Shown piece after piece: positions 35,025 to 44,795 of a DNA stretch of 51,803 bases. Positions within the stretch are counted from its first letter, which is position 1, and every line of letters begins with the position of its first letter. This stretch comes from Rouxiella badensis (GTDB lineage Bacteria; Pseudomonadota; Gammaproteobacteria; Enterobacterales; Enterobacteriaceae). Location: assembly GCF_002093665.1 (NCBI RefSeq), contig NZ_MRWE01000036.1:1-51803 (forward strand). Direction: 5' to 3'. The notes under the pieces are model-generated. The model was not told the DNA's origin, made no database searches, and saw nothing but the letters and a program-made list of their open reading frames with translations. The translations under genes and the position numbers were made by a program.

Positions 35025-36356
35025 TCAGGCAAGCTTGTGCAGCACGTCGCCCACGGCGTCGAACAGGCGGTCGAGATCCTGTTGTCCTGCGGTGAACATT
35101 GGCCCGAACTGTAGCGAATCTCCGCCAAAACGCACATAGAAACCGGCTTTCCACAGCGCCATGCCGGCATCAAACGGCCTGATGGCCGCATCATTATCGC
35201 GTGGAGCCAGCTGGATAGCCCCGACCAGGCCACAGTTACGGATATCCACCACGTTCGGACAGGACTTCAGGGCGTGAATTTTCCGCTCAAAGTGGGGGGC
35301 CAACTCGGCGGAACGTGCGATAAGCTGCTCATTCTCTAGAATATCCAGCGTTGCCAGCGCGGCGGCGCAGGCCACCGGATGCGCCGAATAGGTATAGCCG
35401 TGCGGGAATTCAACCAGATGCTCGGGCAGGTTTTGCGACATAAAAGTCTGATAAATTTCACTCGACGCGACCACGCCACCCAGCGGCACGGCTCCGTTGG
35501 TGATTTGTTTGGCGAAGTTGAGAATGTCCGGCGTGACGCCAAAGTATTCTGCGCCCGACCAGCGGCCCATGCGGCCAAAGCCGGTGATGACCTCATCAAA
35601 AATCAGCAGGATATTGTGCTGGTCACAAATCTCGCGCAGGCGCTGTAGGTAGCCCTTTGGCGGCACAATTGCGCCCGCAGAGCCTGAAACCGGTTCGACA
35701 ATCAGCGCTGCGATGTTAGAAGCGTCGTGCAGCTCAATCAGCTTGAGCATCTCGTTGGCCAGCTCAACCCCGCCGGTTTCGGCCATGCCCTGCGTAAACG
35801 CCATTCCACTTTGCAGCGTGTGCGGCAGGTGATCGACGTCCATAAACTGACCGAACATCTTGCGGTTACCGCCGATGCCGCCGAGGCTGGTGCCGGCGAT
35901 ATTTACTCCGTGATAACCGCGCGCGCGACCAATCAGTTTGGTTTTTGAGGCTTGACCTTTGATACGCCAATAGGCCCGCGCCAGTTTCACCGCCGTGTCG
36001 GCCGACTCAGAGCCGGATCCGGTGAAAAACACGTGGTTGAGCGGGTCGGGAAGGTGATTAACGATGCGTTCTGCCAGCTGGAAAGACAGCGGATGCGCGA
36101 ACTGGAATCCCGGCGAGTAGTCGAGCGTGCCGAGCTGTTTGCTCACTGCCTGCTGAATTTCGCCACGCACATGACCGGCCCCGCAGGTCCACAGCGCCGA
36201 CAGGCTGTCGTATATCTTGCGCCCGTCGTTATCGAACAGCCATTGCCCTTCGGCACCGACAATAAAGCGCGGATCGCGGTGGAAATTGCGGTTGGCGCTG
36301 AACGGCATCCAATGCGCATTCAGATTGAGTTTATCTACGTCAAAGGCGTTGGTCAT
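35025..36356 (-). CDS. Class III aminotransferase, omega-amino acid:pyruvate type
   Basis: The 443-residue PLP enzyme resembles beta-alanine/omega-amino acid:pyruvate aminotransferases. It starts with LNAHWMPFSANRNFHRDPRF and carries IYDSLSALWTCGAGH, FFTGSGSESADTAVKLARAYWR, RGYHGVNIAGTSLGGIGGNR, EPVSGSAGAIVPP and FDEVITGFGRMGR. The PLP Lys is K283 in NFAKQITNGAVPLG. It would move amino groups from an omega-amino acid or amine to pyruvate, giving alanine. It is divergent from a LysR gene at 36468, its likely regulator. Substrate is not readable from sequence. Confidence 0.88.
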   Translation of the reverse strand: MTNAFDVDKLNLNAHWMPFSANRNFHRDPRFIVGAEGQWLFDNDGRKIYDSLSALWTCGAGHVRGEIQQAVSKQLGTLDYSPGFQFAHPLSFQLAERIVNHLPDPLNHVFFTGSGSESADTAVKLARAYWRIKGQASKTKLIGRARGYHGVNIAGTSLGGIGGNRKMFGQFMDVDHLPHTLQSGMAFTQGMAETGGVELANEMLKLIELHDASNIAALIVEPVSGSAGAIVPPKGYLQRLREICDQHNILLIFDEVITGFGRMGRWSGAEYFGVTPDILNFAKQITNGAVPLGGVVASSEIYQTFMSQNLPEHLVEFPHGYTYSAHPVACAAALATLDILENEQLIARSAELAPHFERKIHALKSCPNVVDIRNCGLVGAIQLAPRDNDAAIRPFDAGMALWKAGFYVRFGGDSLQFGPMFTAGQQDLDRLFDAVGDVLHKLA

Positions 36357-36416
36357 GGCGTCTGTCCCGGTCTTGTTAAATGAGGTGATGACAGAGAGTT
36401 TGCAATGATTCGCCGG

Positions 36417-36441
36417 GTGAGTTAAATCTAAAACAACTCAC
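36417..36441. promoter_or_regulatory. Inverted repeat GTGAGTT/AACTCAC, probable LysR site
   Basis: Seven-base arms at 36417-36423 and 36435-36441, with an 11-base spacer, lie in the 111-base region between the aminotransferase and the LysR gene. A third copy of ACTCAC occurs near 36458. Arm length and spacer match a LysR T-N11-A type box. The target is presumed to be both divergent genes. Confidence 0.45.
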
Positions 36442-36467
36442 GCTCAGATGTTGGATTACTCACCTAA

Positions 36468-37385
36468 ATGCCAAAATCCAAAATTGGTCAGATTGCCGAT
36501 GTCGATATCAAATTACTGAAGATATTCAAAACGGTAGCGGAATGCGGCAGCTTTACCGCCGCCGAAACGCTGCTGGGCATCACCCGTTCGTCGATAAGCC
36601 TGCACATGGGGGACCTCGAGAAACGTTTGGGGATCCGGCTTTGCCAACGCGGCAGGGCCGGTTTCGCGCTGACCGAAGAGGGGCGGGTGGTGCTGCGAGA
36701 CAGCGAAACGCTGCTGGCGGCGGTTGAAAACTTTCGTCAGCAGGTCAATCAGATCCACGACCATCTGCGCGGCGAGTTTAACATCGGCATCATCAATAAC
36801 CTGATAACCCAACCGCAGATGAAGGTCACCAATGCGCTGTCGCACCTGCGCGGCAAGGGGAAGGACGTAGTCATCAATATCAGCATGACGACGCAGGAAG
36901 AGATTGAGAGAAAGGTGCTGGATGGTCGGCTGCACGTCGGCGTGGTTCCGATGACGTCACCGCTTTCAGGTCTCGACTATCGGGCTATCTACAGTGAGAA
37001 ATCCTCTCTCTATTGCGGTCGGCAGCATCCGTTGTTTGCGCATAGCGGCGAACTGCCCGAGGCGGCAATAGCCGGTTTGGACGCGGTGGTGCCCAATGGA
37101 CGTATTACTCCGGAGACGCTCGCGCTTTATGGTCGAATGCAGGCGGCGGCGCGGGCCAGCGATCGTGAGGGCATTGCCTTTCTGATCCTCACCGGAAAGT
37201 TCGTCGGTTTTTTACCCGATCATTACGCCAATATCTGGGTCGAACGCGGCGAGATGCTGACGATAAATCCGCATCGGCTGTCGTTGAATACCGATATTGT
37301 GGTGACCACTCGAAAAGGGAGTAACAAGAATCTGCTGCTGGAGAGTTTTATGGCGGAGTTGTTTCACCCAACGAGTGAGCAATAA
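36468..37385 (+). CDS. LysR-family transcriptional regulator
   Basis: The 305-residue regulator has a typical LysR HTH (about residues 13-72; LKIFKTVAECGSFTAAETLLGIT and SSISLHMGDLEKRLGIRLCQR) and an effector domain with a periplasmic-binding fold. Because it is divergent from the aminotransferase at 35025, local control of that gene is the simplest idea. No clear ribosome site precedes the ATG, so the start is less sure. The inducer is unknown. Confidence 0.85.
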   Translation: MPKSKIGQIADVDIKLLKIFKTVAECGSFTAAETLLGITRSSISLHMGDLEKRLGIRLCQRGRAGFALTEEGRVVLRDSETLLAAVENFRQQVNQIHDHLRGEFNIGIINNLITQPQMKVTNALSHLRGKGKDVVINISMTTQEEIERKVLDGRLHVGVVPMTSPLSGLDYRAIYSEKSSLYCGRQHPLFAHSGELPEAAIAGLDAVVPNGRITPETLALYGRMQAAARASDREGIAFLILTGKFVGFLPDHYANIWVERGEMLTINPHRLSLNTDIVVTTRKGSNKNLLLESFMAELFHPTSEQ

Positions 37386-37386
37386 G

Positions 37387-37416
37387 GCCAGACGCCGCAA
37401 TGATGTGGCGTCTGGC
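37387..37416. terminator. Terminator between convergent LysR gene and budB
   Basis: GCCAGACGCC (37387-37396) and GGCGTCTGGC (37407-37416) form a perfect 10-bp stem with a 10-base loop. On the plus strand GGAGCGTTTT follows. Sitting between the two stop codons, it could serve both directions. Confidence 0.65.
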
Positions 37417-37424
37417 GGAGCGTT

Positions 37425-39113
37425 TTAGAAAATCTCGTTCATGTTCAACTGGCTCATCAGCAGCGCGTTATCACTGTAGTCGACCGGAATAGCCACCACC
37501 GCCGGACCTTGGACGTCCATCGCGGCGCGCAGGGTGCGCTCCAGCGAATCGGCGGAGGTTACCGCAAAACCCTTGGCCCCAAAGGCGTCGGCGTAGGCCT
37601 TGAAGTCAATCGGCCCAAATTCGATGCCAGAAGTGCGATGATATTTTTTCTCCTCCTGAATCGCCACCATGTTATAGGCCTGATCGACCCAGATGATATG
37701 CAGCAGATTCACGCCCAGTCGTACCGCGGTTTCCAACTCCATGCTTGACTGCATGAAACCGCCGTCACCGGATACCGACACCACCTTGCGGCCAGGCTCG
37801 ACCAGCGCCGCACCAATCGCCCAAGGCAGTGCGACACCCATCGTTTGCTGGCCGTTGGAGATAAGTACCTGACGCGCACGGAAGCTGTAAAGATAGCGTG
37901 CAATCCAGATATGAAAGCTGCCCATGTCCACGCACAGGGTCACGTCGCTGTTGACGATGTCCTGCATCGCGCGCACCAGACGCAGCGGGTGAATGGCAAA
38001 CTGATTCAGGCTGCGGCCTTTCTGATCCAGCAACTGCCGCTGTAAACGGCGTTCCTCAAGGATATCGATGGCTGCCGGGCTCAGCGCAATCTGCTGTTTT
38101 ACCTGCTCCGTTAGCAGGTCCACGGTGGCGGCGATGTCGCCGACCAGCTCGATTTCAGGTTGATACAGACTGTCGGTCTCGGCGGGCGTCACGTCGATGT
38201 GTACCAGTTTGGCCGTGCCGTTGCTCCACTGGGCAGGTTCGTACTCGACCGGGCTGTAGCCAATAGTGATCACCAGATCGGCGTTTCGCAGCAGGCGGTC
38301 ACCGGCCTGATTGTTAAATAGTCCAACGCGGCCCGCGAAACGGTGGAATGAAGCCTGGTCAATAACCCCTGCCGCCTGATAAGTGCTGGTGACTGGCAGG
38401 TCGCCTTTATGCAGCAGACGGCGAATTGCCTCGGCGTTAGGGGGCTGACTGGCCATCAGACCTAATAGCAAGACTGTATTCTTGGCTTTCTCCAGTAATT
38501 TAGAGACTTCAAGAATGGCGCTGTGCGGCGCGCTGCCAAGGGTGGGCGAATAGGAGGCCAGCAGCTTGCCCCGCGTCGGCTTATTGATAAGGTCCATCGG
38601 CAGGCTGATAAATGCGGCCCCAGGACGGCCGAATTCGGCGGCGCGAAAACCGTTGGAAACTACCTCTGCCAGCGCGGAGGAGGAGATAGCCTCAGCCGAA
38701 TATTTGGTGACCGGTTTGAACATCGACACGGTGTCCATCGTCTGATGCACCTGTTTCAGGTGGTCGGCGCGTTTCACCGCACCGCCCAACGCCACCATCG
38801 GGTCACCTTCAGAGTTGGCGGTGGCCACGCCGGTGATTAGATTAGAGCAACCCGGACCGGAGGTGACTAACGCCACGCCCGCCTTGCCGGTGAGGCGTCC
38901 GACCGCAGCGGCCATAAACGCGGCGTTGGCTTCGTGGCGGACCACGACGGTGTCGATTTTCGAGTCGACCAGCGAATCAAAGACGCGGTCTATTTTGGCC
39001 CCGGGAATGCCGAAGACGTGCTTGACGCCCTGTGCTTCGAGCTGGGCGACGACCAGGTCCGCACCGCATTTCCATTCATCGTTTTTATCGATACTGCTGT
39101 TTGATTCTTTCAT
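37425..39113 (-). CDS. budB: Catabolic acetolactate synthase
   Basis: The 562-residue thiamine-diphosphate enzyme joins two pyruvates to 2-acetolactate in the acetoin/butanediol route. The ThDP-activating Glu is in [21 protein letters not shown], and the ThDP motif runs from [15 protein letters not shown] to DQAYNMV. The FAD-binding part and regulatory subunit partner seen in anabolic enzymes are absent, and the length fits AlsS/BudB. It lies 14 bases downstream of budA with an AGGAG ribosome site, forming budAB. BudR is divergent from budA. Confidence 0.93.
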   Translation of the reverse strand: MKESNSSIDKNDEWKCGADLVVAQLEAQGVKHVFGIPGAKIDRVFDSLVDSKIDTVVVRHEANAAFMAAAVGRLTGKAGVALVTSGPGCSNLITGVATANSEGDPMVALGGAVKRADHLKQVHQTMDTVSMFKPVTKYSAEAISSSALAEVVSNGFRAAEFGRPGAAFISLPMDLINKPTRGKLLASYSPTLGSAPHSAILEVSKLLEKAKNTVLLLGLMASQPPNAEAIRRLLHKGDLPVTSTYQAAGVIDQASFHRFAGRVGLFNNQAGDRLLRNADLVITIGYSPVEYEPAQWSNGTAKLVHIDVTPAETDSLYQPEIELVGDIAATVDLLTEQVKQQIALSPAAIDILEERRLQRQLLDQKGRSLNQFAIHPLRLVRAMQDIVNSDVTLCVDMGSFHIWIARYLYSFRARQVLISNGQQTMGVALPWAIGAALVEPGRKVVSVSGDGGFMQSSMELETAVRLGVNLLHIIWVDQAYNMVAIQEEKKYHRTSGIEFGPIDFKAYADAFGAKGFAVTSADSLERTLRAAMDVQGPAVVAIPVDYSDNALLMSQLNMNEIF

Positions 39114-39127
39114 TTTTATCGCTCCTG

Positions 39128-39856
39128 TTAACTCTCAACGGCCCGAATGGCTTCCTGCAGGTTCTCTGGCGAGAGGTTGGCATTGAGGAAATCGGTGTCC
39201 CATGGGAAGTCGATCATCAGCTTTTCAACGGTGCCAAACTTCAGCGTGCCGCGCTCGACCTGATAGTCCAGCACGTGACCGCCGCTGCTGCGCGCCTCGT
39301 TGATAAAGTGTTCGTGATAGCCCGCAACGTTGATGCCCTGCATGTATTCCGGGGTTAGAAAACCGATCAGCACGCCGCGATTGTTCTCGATGTGAAAGGT
39401 GGGCTGTTGTTTCACCGCCTCAAGCATCGGTTTGTAGGGACGATGCTGTTCCGGTACGGTGCGGGTATCGACACGGCTAAATTCGCCGTCAATGCGCAGG
39501 GCGCAGAAGCTGTTCTGACTGGCGATGACCTTATCGATGACCTGATGAATCTCTTCACGGGTATGCGGACAGTCTATTTTGTATTCATTAGTGGGGTTAA
39601 AGAATGTCATCGTCGCAAACGGCGTTTTTTGGTCGGACGTGGCGCGTCTCGCGGTGCCGTCTCCGCGCAGTTGGAAGATGTTGCCGTCGAAGGCGATCAG
39701 CTCGCCGTCGAGTTTGTTGAAAGTGCCAAGGCCGAAGTCACCGTGCTCGCGCAGCTGCGCCATGGTGGTATCGCCTTCATAGACGCCGCTGAGTAGGGCG
39801 CTCATCAAAGAAGCCTGATAGAGGACATTGGAACGTGAAACAGAAAGGTTGCTCAT
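39128..39856 (-). CDS. budA: Alpha-acetolactate decarboxylase
   Basis: The 242-residue enzyme converts 2-acetolactate to acetoin. Zinc-site His residues are visible in [22 protein letters not shown], and the family stretch [20 protein letters not shown] is intact. It is the first gene of budAB, with GGAG 8 bases before the ATG. The divergent LysR gene matches budR of Klebsiella and Enterobacter. The usual third gene, budC, is not next to budB but at 46809-47588. Confidence 0.94.
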   Translation of the reverse strand: MSNLSVSRSNVLYQASLMSALLSGVYEGDTTMAQLREHGDFGLGTFNKLDGELIAFDGNIFQLRGDGTARRATSDQKTPFATMTFFNPTNEYKIDCPHTREEIHQVIDKVIASQNSFCALRIDGEFSRVDTRTVPEQHRPYKPMLEAVKQQPTFHIENNRGVLIGFLTPEYMQGINVAGYHEHFINEARSSGGHVLDYQVERGTLKFGTVEKLMIDFPWDTDFLNANLSPENLQEAIRAVES

Positions 39857-39958
39857 ACGGGGGCTCCGGAAAATCCATTAACAAGATTAACTAAAGGTTG
39901 ACTCCATTCCGCCCTGAGTTCCAATATGAAGAGGTGTTCACTTTGAGACGTTTTTAAT

Positions 39959-40882
39959 ATGGAACTTCGTCATCTGCGTTACTTTGTTGCCGTAGCAGAG
40001 ACAACTAATTTTACCCGGGCAGCGGAACGCCTCGGCATCTCGCAGCCCCCTTTGAGTCAGCAAATTCAACGGCTTGAGCATGAAGTGGGTACGTCATTAC
40101 TGAGGCGTTTAACGCGCGGCGTTGAGCTAACCGAGGCCGGTCAAGTGCTGTATGAGGACGCGCGGATTATCCTTAAACTCTCCGATGCCGCCCTGGAGCG
40201 CACCCGCAGCGTGGCGCGAGGTATGAACGGCTTCTTACGCATCGGCTTTGCCAGCTCGTCGGCGTTTAATCCGCAGGTCTTCTCGCTGTTGCATCACTAT
40301 CGCGACAAATATCCCGGCGTGAAGCTGGAGCCTCAGGAAAAGGACATGTCAGCACTCATGACTGCGCTGAGTGAGGGCACCATCGATTTGGCGTTTATTC
40401 GTTTGCCGTGCGAGCGCAGCAAGGAATTTAACCTGCGGGTGATTGATAACGAGGAGATGATGGTCGCGCTGCCCAAGATGCATCCGTTGAGCCGGGGGGC
40501 GAGCGTTTCACTGGGTGAGCTACGTAATGAAACCCTGATAACTTTTCCCCGCGATCTGTCGCCAGGACTGTACGATGCGGTGATTGCGGCCTGTGAAGAC
40601 GCAGGCTTCACGCCGAATCTGGGCCAGCAGTGCCCGCAGATTGCTTCGTCGCTGAGCATGGTGGCGACCGGTTTTGGCTATGCGCTGGTACCGGCCTCGT
40701 TAAGTAAAATCGATGCCGATAACGTCCGCTGCCTGCCTGTCTCGAACCAACGGATCACCACGCAGGTCGCGCTGGCATGGCGGCGGACCTCGCAGTGCAA
40801 ATCGGCTCAGCATTTGCTGAATTTGATTACCTCAGCGCGGGGAGTTGAGGGCATGACGAGCTCGGTAAGCGATCATTTTTGA
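39959..40882 (+). CDS. budR: LysR-type activator of the acetoin/butanediol operon
   Basis: The 307-residue LysR regulator has HTH MELRHLRYFVAVAETTNF and RLGISQPPLSQQIQRLE, and an effector domain with FLRIGFASSSAFNP. It is divergent from budA with a 102-base gap, as in Klebsiella budR and Bacillus alsR, where it responds to acetate and low pH. The name is by position and family. The ATG has no strong ribosome site. Its stop lies one base from the stop of the convergent hydrolase gene. Confidence 0.85.
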   Translation: MELRHLRYFVAVAETTNFTRAAERLGISQPPLSQQIQRLEHEVGTSLLRRLTRGVELTEAGQVLYEDARIILKLSDAALERTRSVARGMNGFLRIGFASSSAFNPQVFSLLHHYRDKYPGVKLEPQEKDMSALMTALSEGTIDLAFIRLPCERSKEFNLRVIDNEEMMVALPKMHPLSRGASVSLGELRNETLITFPRDLSPGLYDAVIAACEDAGFTPNLGQQCPQIASSLSMVATGFGYALVPASLSKIDADNVRCLPVSNQRITTQVALAWRRTSQCKSAQHLLNLITSARGVEGMTSSVSDHF

Positions 40883-40883
40883 G

Positions 40884-41402
40884 TCAGGATTGCCATTCTG
40901 TCAGCACCTGGGCGGTGGGTTTTACCAGAATTGGATTGCCTGGTTGGTCAAAGTTTTCCCAAACTTCATTATGCTGATTGATCAGCGCCTCGGCGGAAAC
41001 CCATTTTCTTTCCGACGTGGTGTGCGCATCTGCTACGGCGGTGATGCGATACCCTGCGGCGCAGCCCGATTTGATGGTGCTGTCCAGGCAGTAGTCTGAC
41101 GCGCAACCGCAAATAGTAAACGCCTGCTCCGAAAGTTCTTTCAGCAGGCTGGCCAAAGAGGTGTGTGAAAACGCGTCACAGGCGGTTTTTTTGACGTAAA
41201 AGACCTCTTTGGGGGTCAAAACATCAGGCAGTAGCGCATAGTTTTGGCTCCCCTCCATCATGCCGTCACACTCGTGCTGGATGAAAATCACTCTGTCTGC
41301 GGCAGCAATCAAGGCGTTTATCTTCTGAATTTTCTCTTGAGCCTGAAAGCGCGGGGTCGCAAAAACGCCGTTTTGCATATCGACAACGATGAGGGTGTTC
41401 AT
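40884..41402 (-). CDS. Isochorismatase-family cysteine hydrolase
   Basis: The 172-residue hydrolase has the isochorismatase fold. The catalytic triad is visible: Asp9 in LIVVDMQNGVF, Lys in VKKTACDAFSHT and the nucleophile Cys in CGCASDYCLDST. Members act on nicotinamide, carbamoyl or isochorismate-like amides and esters, and the substrate here cannot be named. It lies alone with an AGGAG ribosome site, converging on budR. Confidence 0.85.
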   Translation of the reverse strand: MNTLIVVDMQNGVFATPRFQAQEKIQKINALIAAADRVIFIQHECDGMMEGSQNYALLPDVLTPKEVFYVKKTACDAFSHTSLASLLKELSEQAFTICGCASDYCLDSTIKSGCAAGYRITAVADAHTTSERKWVSAEALINQHNEVWENFDQPGNPILVKPTAQVLTEWQS

Positions 41403-41466
41403 TGGACTCCTAACTGAAGTTTACGCCGGGATAGGTATTCCGGCGCGTTGTTTTCTGTCGGCAAAT

Positions 41467-42321
41467 CTATCGCATACGGCCCAGTCGGTTTCTTTTGTAG
41501 TCGCAGTAGCCTTTGAACATGTAACGTAGTTTCAGCCACTTTTGTTTCTCAAAGAAGATAACGCCGAGCAGTAACATGATATTGAACTTGGCATAATCGC
41601 GAGTGAAATCAGGGAAACGTTCGCGCAGCAGGAAGCGGTTACGGATGATGTAATACTTTCTGACGGCACCGTGGTGCATCACCAGGAGTCGGCGGGGGAA
41701 CAGGAAAGCGTGCGACTTCGCGTCACCGATTTTGTGCTGCATCCGTGCGTTATCGAAGGTATAAATCTTGTAGTTAAACTGGGTCAGCTTGTAGCACAGG
41801 TCGTGGTCCACTTCGTCGATGAATAATTTGTCATCGAAGCCGCCAATCTGTTGATAGGCGGTGAGATTGAGGAGGTTGCCTGAGGTGATGACCCGCGTCG
41901 CGTAGCCGATGGGATGAAATTCATTAGTCCACGGCGTGAAGAGCGCAATACTCGGGTCTTCAATCTTTTTGCTTTCGAATGAGGCAATAAACTTGCTCAT
42001 CTCGACGGGATCAAAACTGGAGTCTTGATCCATGGTCAATATCCAGTCATAACCTTGTTCGATAGCGCGTTTACAGCCCTTATTTAACGCGGTGGCGATG
42101 CCCAGGTTATCAAGATTCGGGATGTACTGAATATGCCCGTCATTCTGATTAAGCGAGCTGAGCAGGGCTGAATTATCATTCGCCGAATTGTCGATCACGT
42201 AGAGGTTTTTCAGGAAGCCGACATAGCTGCGAATATTGTCGACTTCTTTTTCTGTAGGATTGTACCAAACCACGACCCCGGCCAATGGGGTTGAATTAAC
42301 TATATTCTGTTCATCAGACAT
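41467..42321 (-). CDS. Glycosyltransferase family 2 (rhamnosyltransferase-like)
   Basis: The 284-residue GT-A fold transferase has LAGVVVWYNPTEKEV at the start, a VIDNSANDN nucleotide-binding stretch, NLDNLGIATALNKGCKRAIEQG and the DxD-like motif TMDQDSSF. LFIDEVDHDLCYKL supplies the catalytic acidic residues. The layout is that of RfbF/WbbL-type rhamnosyltransferases. It directly follows the flippase gene (no gap). The sugar and acceptor are unknown. It ends about 60 bases before the isochorismatase gene. Confidence 0.85.
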   Translation of the reverse strand: MSDEQNIVNSTPLAGVVVWYNPTEKEVDNIRSYVGFLKNLYVIDNSANDNSALLSSLNQNDGHIQYIPNLDNLGIATALNKGCKRAIEQGYDWILTMDQDSSFDPVEMSKFIASFESKKIEDPSIALFTPWTNEFHPIGYATRVITSGNLLNLTAYQQIGGFDDKLFIDEVDHDLCYKLTQFNYKIYTFDNARMQHKIGDAKSHAFLFPRRLLVMHHGAVRKYYIIRNRFLLRERFPDFTRDYAKFNIMLLLGVIFFEKQKWLKLRYMFKGYCDYKRNRLGRMR

Positions 42322-43557
42322 TTAAGAACGTCTCCATATGGACTTGGTTTTGGATACAATCAAAATCGCAACCAGCGCCTCGGTGACCAGCACCGAAATA
42401 GCCGCACCGTCTGCGCTTGCCAACCATATTAATGGGAAAATAATCACAGTATTGAGTATCGCACCCAACCAGAGTATCTGGCTAAACTCTTTTCTCATCC
42501 CAATAATTAACATCCCCTGTACCCCTAATACCGTGCTCACGCTGATAAAGAAAATAAGCGGGGCGAGCAGCACCAGGATAGAAATCGATTCGTGATAGGT
42601 CTTACCGTAAAAGAGATCAATGATTTGATGGGAGAAAATCATCAGCAACAGCGTCATCAGCAGCGCGACCGCGTTTTGTCCGACCAGCAATAGCCGAATC
42701 ATTCTCAGGCCTTTGGCCTTATCAATCGACATCAGCGAGCTTATTCTAGGGTAGAACACGCTGGTCACCGGGCTCATCAAACCCTGTATCGCCTGGCGGA
42801 TCCTATCTGCTGCCACATAGTAGCCTACGGTAACTGGCCCTGCGGCAAATCCCAGAAATACCGGGATACTGTTGACGTAAAGGCTGCCCGCAATATTCGA
42901 CAGGAAGATATAGCGCCCGTCCTGAATAAGTTCTTTGAGCTGCCCAAGGGTCGGACGGGTCCATTCAATCCACTTCTCGCGATAAATCATGTAGAAGCTA
43001 AACAGAGAGCCCAGAATGAATCCTGCACCGGTAATCAGGGCCACAATCCAGGTATCAGCCGGAGAACTCACGAAAATAAAGATCAGCGGGATGGTGACAA
43101 TTTTGGCCAATATATTCGAGATTGCCATCCAGCCCATCTTTTCCTTGCCCTGAAACAGCCAGGAGGGAACGTAGGCCGCGCCGACAACCGAGGTGTAAGA
43201 AACAATAATGACCGTGCTGTAATCTTTGAGGCCGGGCACAAGAAGCAGGATCGCCACCATCAGCAGTGCGCCAAGGATGACTAAAATGGTTTTACAAAAC
43301 AGCACTCCCCAAAACACCTGACTGACCAGCGTTTTATCGTCTTTATGAATGGCTATTTTATTGGTGGCGGAGAGATCAAAACCGTATTGGACGAGAAGGG
43401 TGAAATATTGGACGAAGGCTAACGAGAATCCGAGTACACCGTATTCACTAGGTCCTAGCACTCTTACCAGATAGGGGAGTGTGATAAGGGGTAAAATATA
43501 TCCGGCTCCCTGTATCATGAAGAGCGATAATATATTTTTGACCATGGTTTTGTTCAC
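42322..43557 (-). CDS. Wzx-type polysaccharide flippase
   Basis: The polytopic membrane protein (411 residues from the chosen start) has 12 or more predicted helices and belongs to the polysaccharide transport/MATE-like flippase group. Typical stretches are NILSLFMIQGAGYILPLITLPYLVRVLGP (in parts), LLVQYGFDLSATNKIA and VGYYVAADRIRQAIQGLMSP. It should move a lipid-linked sugar unit across the inner membrane. The start chosen is the GTG at 43557, giving MNKTMVKN, with GGGAG 10 bases upstream. A GTG at 43599 and an ATG at 43545 are alternatives. It lacks a polymerase gene nearby. Confidence 0.85.
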   Translation of the reverse strand: MNKTMVKNILSLFMIQGAGYILPLITLPYLVRVLGPSEYGVLGFSLAFVQYFTLLVQYGFDLSATNKIAIHKDDKTLVSQVFWGVLFCKTILVILGALLMVAILLLVPGLKDYSTVIIVSYTSVVGAAYVPSWLFQGKEKMGWMAISNILAKIVTIPLIFIFVSSPADTWIVALITGAGFILGSLFSFYMIYREKWIEWTRPTLGQLKELIQDGRYIFLSNIAGSLYVNSIPVFLGFAAGPVTVGYYVAADRIRQAIQGLMSPVTSVFYPRISSLMSIDKAKGLRMIRLLLVGQNAVALLMTLLLMIFSHQIIDLFYGKTYHESISILVLLAPLIFFISVSTVLGVQGMLIIGMRKEFSQILWLGAILNTVIIFPLIWLASADGAAISVLVTEALVAILIVSKTKSIWRRS

Positions 43558-44005
43558 TGAAAAGGCACTCCCAAAATAGTTATCATGCGTTCCTGACACT
43601 TACCTTCAATTAACGTGGGCAATAGCCGATCCCCGTCACAAAATTGACCTTGGCAGTGTAGCCCTATTACCTCAGTTTTTTCAAGGTTCAACTTTTTTAA
43701 TCAGATACCTAGGATAGGTGATGCCTTCTGGAAGGGCGAGAAAATGCCCTCGGCGATTGAACAGCAAACGTGCGCAGTGGAGGGAGGAAAAACGACGCCA
43801 GTGCACTGAAAAGCACGTGCGTCGATGATGGAAAAACCCCTGTGACACCCTGTGCCCAATCAGCCGCATATTGCGGCTATATTCAGGCTGTGGGAGGGAT
43901 TGTGTTGTCATTGCCGCACCTTGATTATTATTTAATGAGCGGAGTTTTTATGATGGCGGCATAAATGACAACGAACGAAAAAATCTATGTTTATTCTAAC
44001 TACTT
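43558..44005. other. Gap of about 450 bases, no gene seen
   Basis: The short ORFs here have no protein-like features. The part nearest the flippase holds a promoter candidate on the minus strand (43655-43684). The rest, up to the TetR stop at 44006, shows no repeat or RNA signature that I can support. Confidence 0.4.
43655..43684 (-). promoter_or_regulatory. Candidate promoter for the flippase-glycosyltransferase pair
   Basis: On the minus strand TTGAAA (43679-43684) and TACACT (43655-43660) are separated by 18 bases, about 95 bases upstream of the flippase start. The match is only moderate. Confidence 0.35.
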
Positions 44006-44611
44006 TCAGCGGTCTGGCACTGACCTCGCGGTCTCTAAAAGCCTCAGCGACAGGGCAATCACCTGCGATAAGTCGTTTCGACTCACGCCGTCACGCGCCT
44101 GAACAGACAGGCCGTGCAGGACGGTAGCAAAATAGTTTCCCAGCAGGTCTGCCGAGGCGTCGGCGGAGAGTTGCCCTTCCTGTGCCGCCCGACGGAATCT
44201 GTCGATAATGCCCTGCGTTCTTTGATTGCGCTGCTGTGAAAGCCACTCGGCGAGAGACTGATTCTCATCGCTAAGTCCGCTGGTGGAAGAGACCACCATA
44301 CAGCCAAGGTGAAGCGGCTGGGCGGTGTACAGCAGTACGGCGTCCTCCAGCAAGCGGGAGATAGCGTGGGTAATGTCCGGCTCCCTGAGTGCGCGTTCGG
44401 CGAATCCGCCTTCGTTTTCCTCATAATGCGCAACGGCTTCCCGAAACAGCTGCTCCTTTGAGCCGAAAGCCTTATAAATGCGTGCCGATGCGATGCCCAG
44501 TGTCGCAACCAGACTTGACATCGACGTGCCCTCATAGCCGCAGCGCCAGAATAAGTCTCGGGCGTCGTTCAGCGCGGTATCGCGGTCAAATTCTCTCGGT
44601 CTTCCGGCCAT
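44006..44611 (-). CDS. TetR-family transcriptional repressor
   Basis: The 201-residue regulator has an N-terminal HTH (about residues 9-55; RDTALNDARDLFWRCGYEGTSMSSLVATLGIASARIYKAFGSKEQLF, in parts) and an all-helical ligand domain with HLGCMVVSSTSGLSDENQ. It is divergent from the isomerase/hydrolase pair at 44796. The perfect palindrome just before that pair is its likely operator. The second ATG is chosen for better spacing from GAGAG. The ligand is unknown. Confidence 0.88.
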   Translation of the reverse strand: MAGRPREFDRDTALNDARDLFWRCGYEGTSMSSLVATLGIASARIYKAFGSKEQLFREAVAHYEENEGGFAERALREPDITHAISRLLEDAVLLYTAQPLHLGCMVVSSTSGLSDENQSLAEWLSQQRNQRTQGIIDRFRRAAQEGQLSADASADLLGNYFATVLHGLSVQARDGVSRNDLSQVIALSLRLLETARSVPDR

Positions 44612-44757
44612 CATGCTCTCTCATTGATGCAAATTTTATGGATTATTATCCGCCAGACGCCAAAAAATAACATTCAAAATCAGGAGTGTCTGGCTTTCTA
44701 CACTAAGCCATTTGTGCTCAGTTCGCGTAAAAGGCTTGGCAAAGGGTGCCGATTGCT

Positions 44758-44787
44758 CCTATTGTTTGTCAATCGACAAACAATAGG
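44758..44787. promoter_or_regulatory. Perfect 13-bp palindrome, probable TetR operator
   Basis: CCTATTGTTTGTC (44758-44770) and GACAAACAATAGG (44775-44787) are exact complements separated by AATC. The site ends 8 bases before the isomerase start codon, so a bound repressor would block initiation. Size and symmetry suit TetR dimers. Confidence 0.7.
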
Positions 44788-44795
44788 GTAACACG

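Noticed and set aside
43770..43964. 64-codon plus-strand ORF between the flippase and TetR genes
   Set aside because: No ribosome site and no family features. Treated as a chance ORF.
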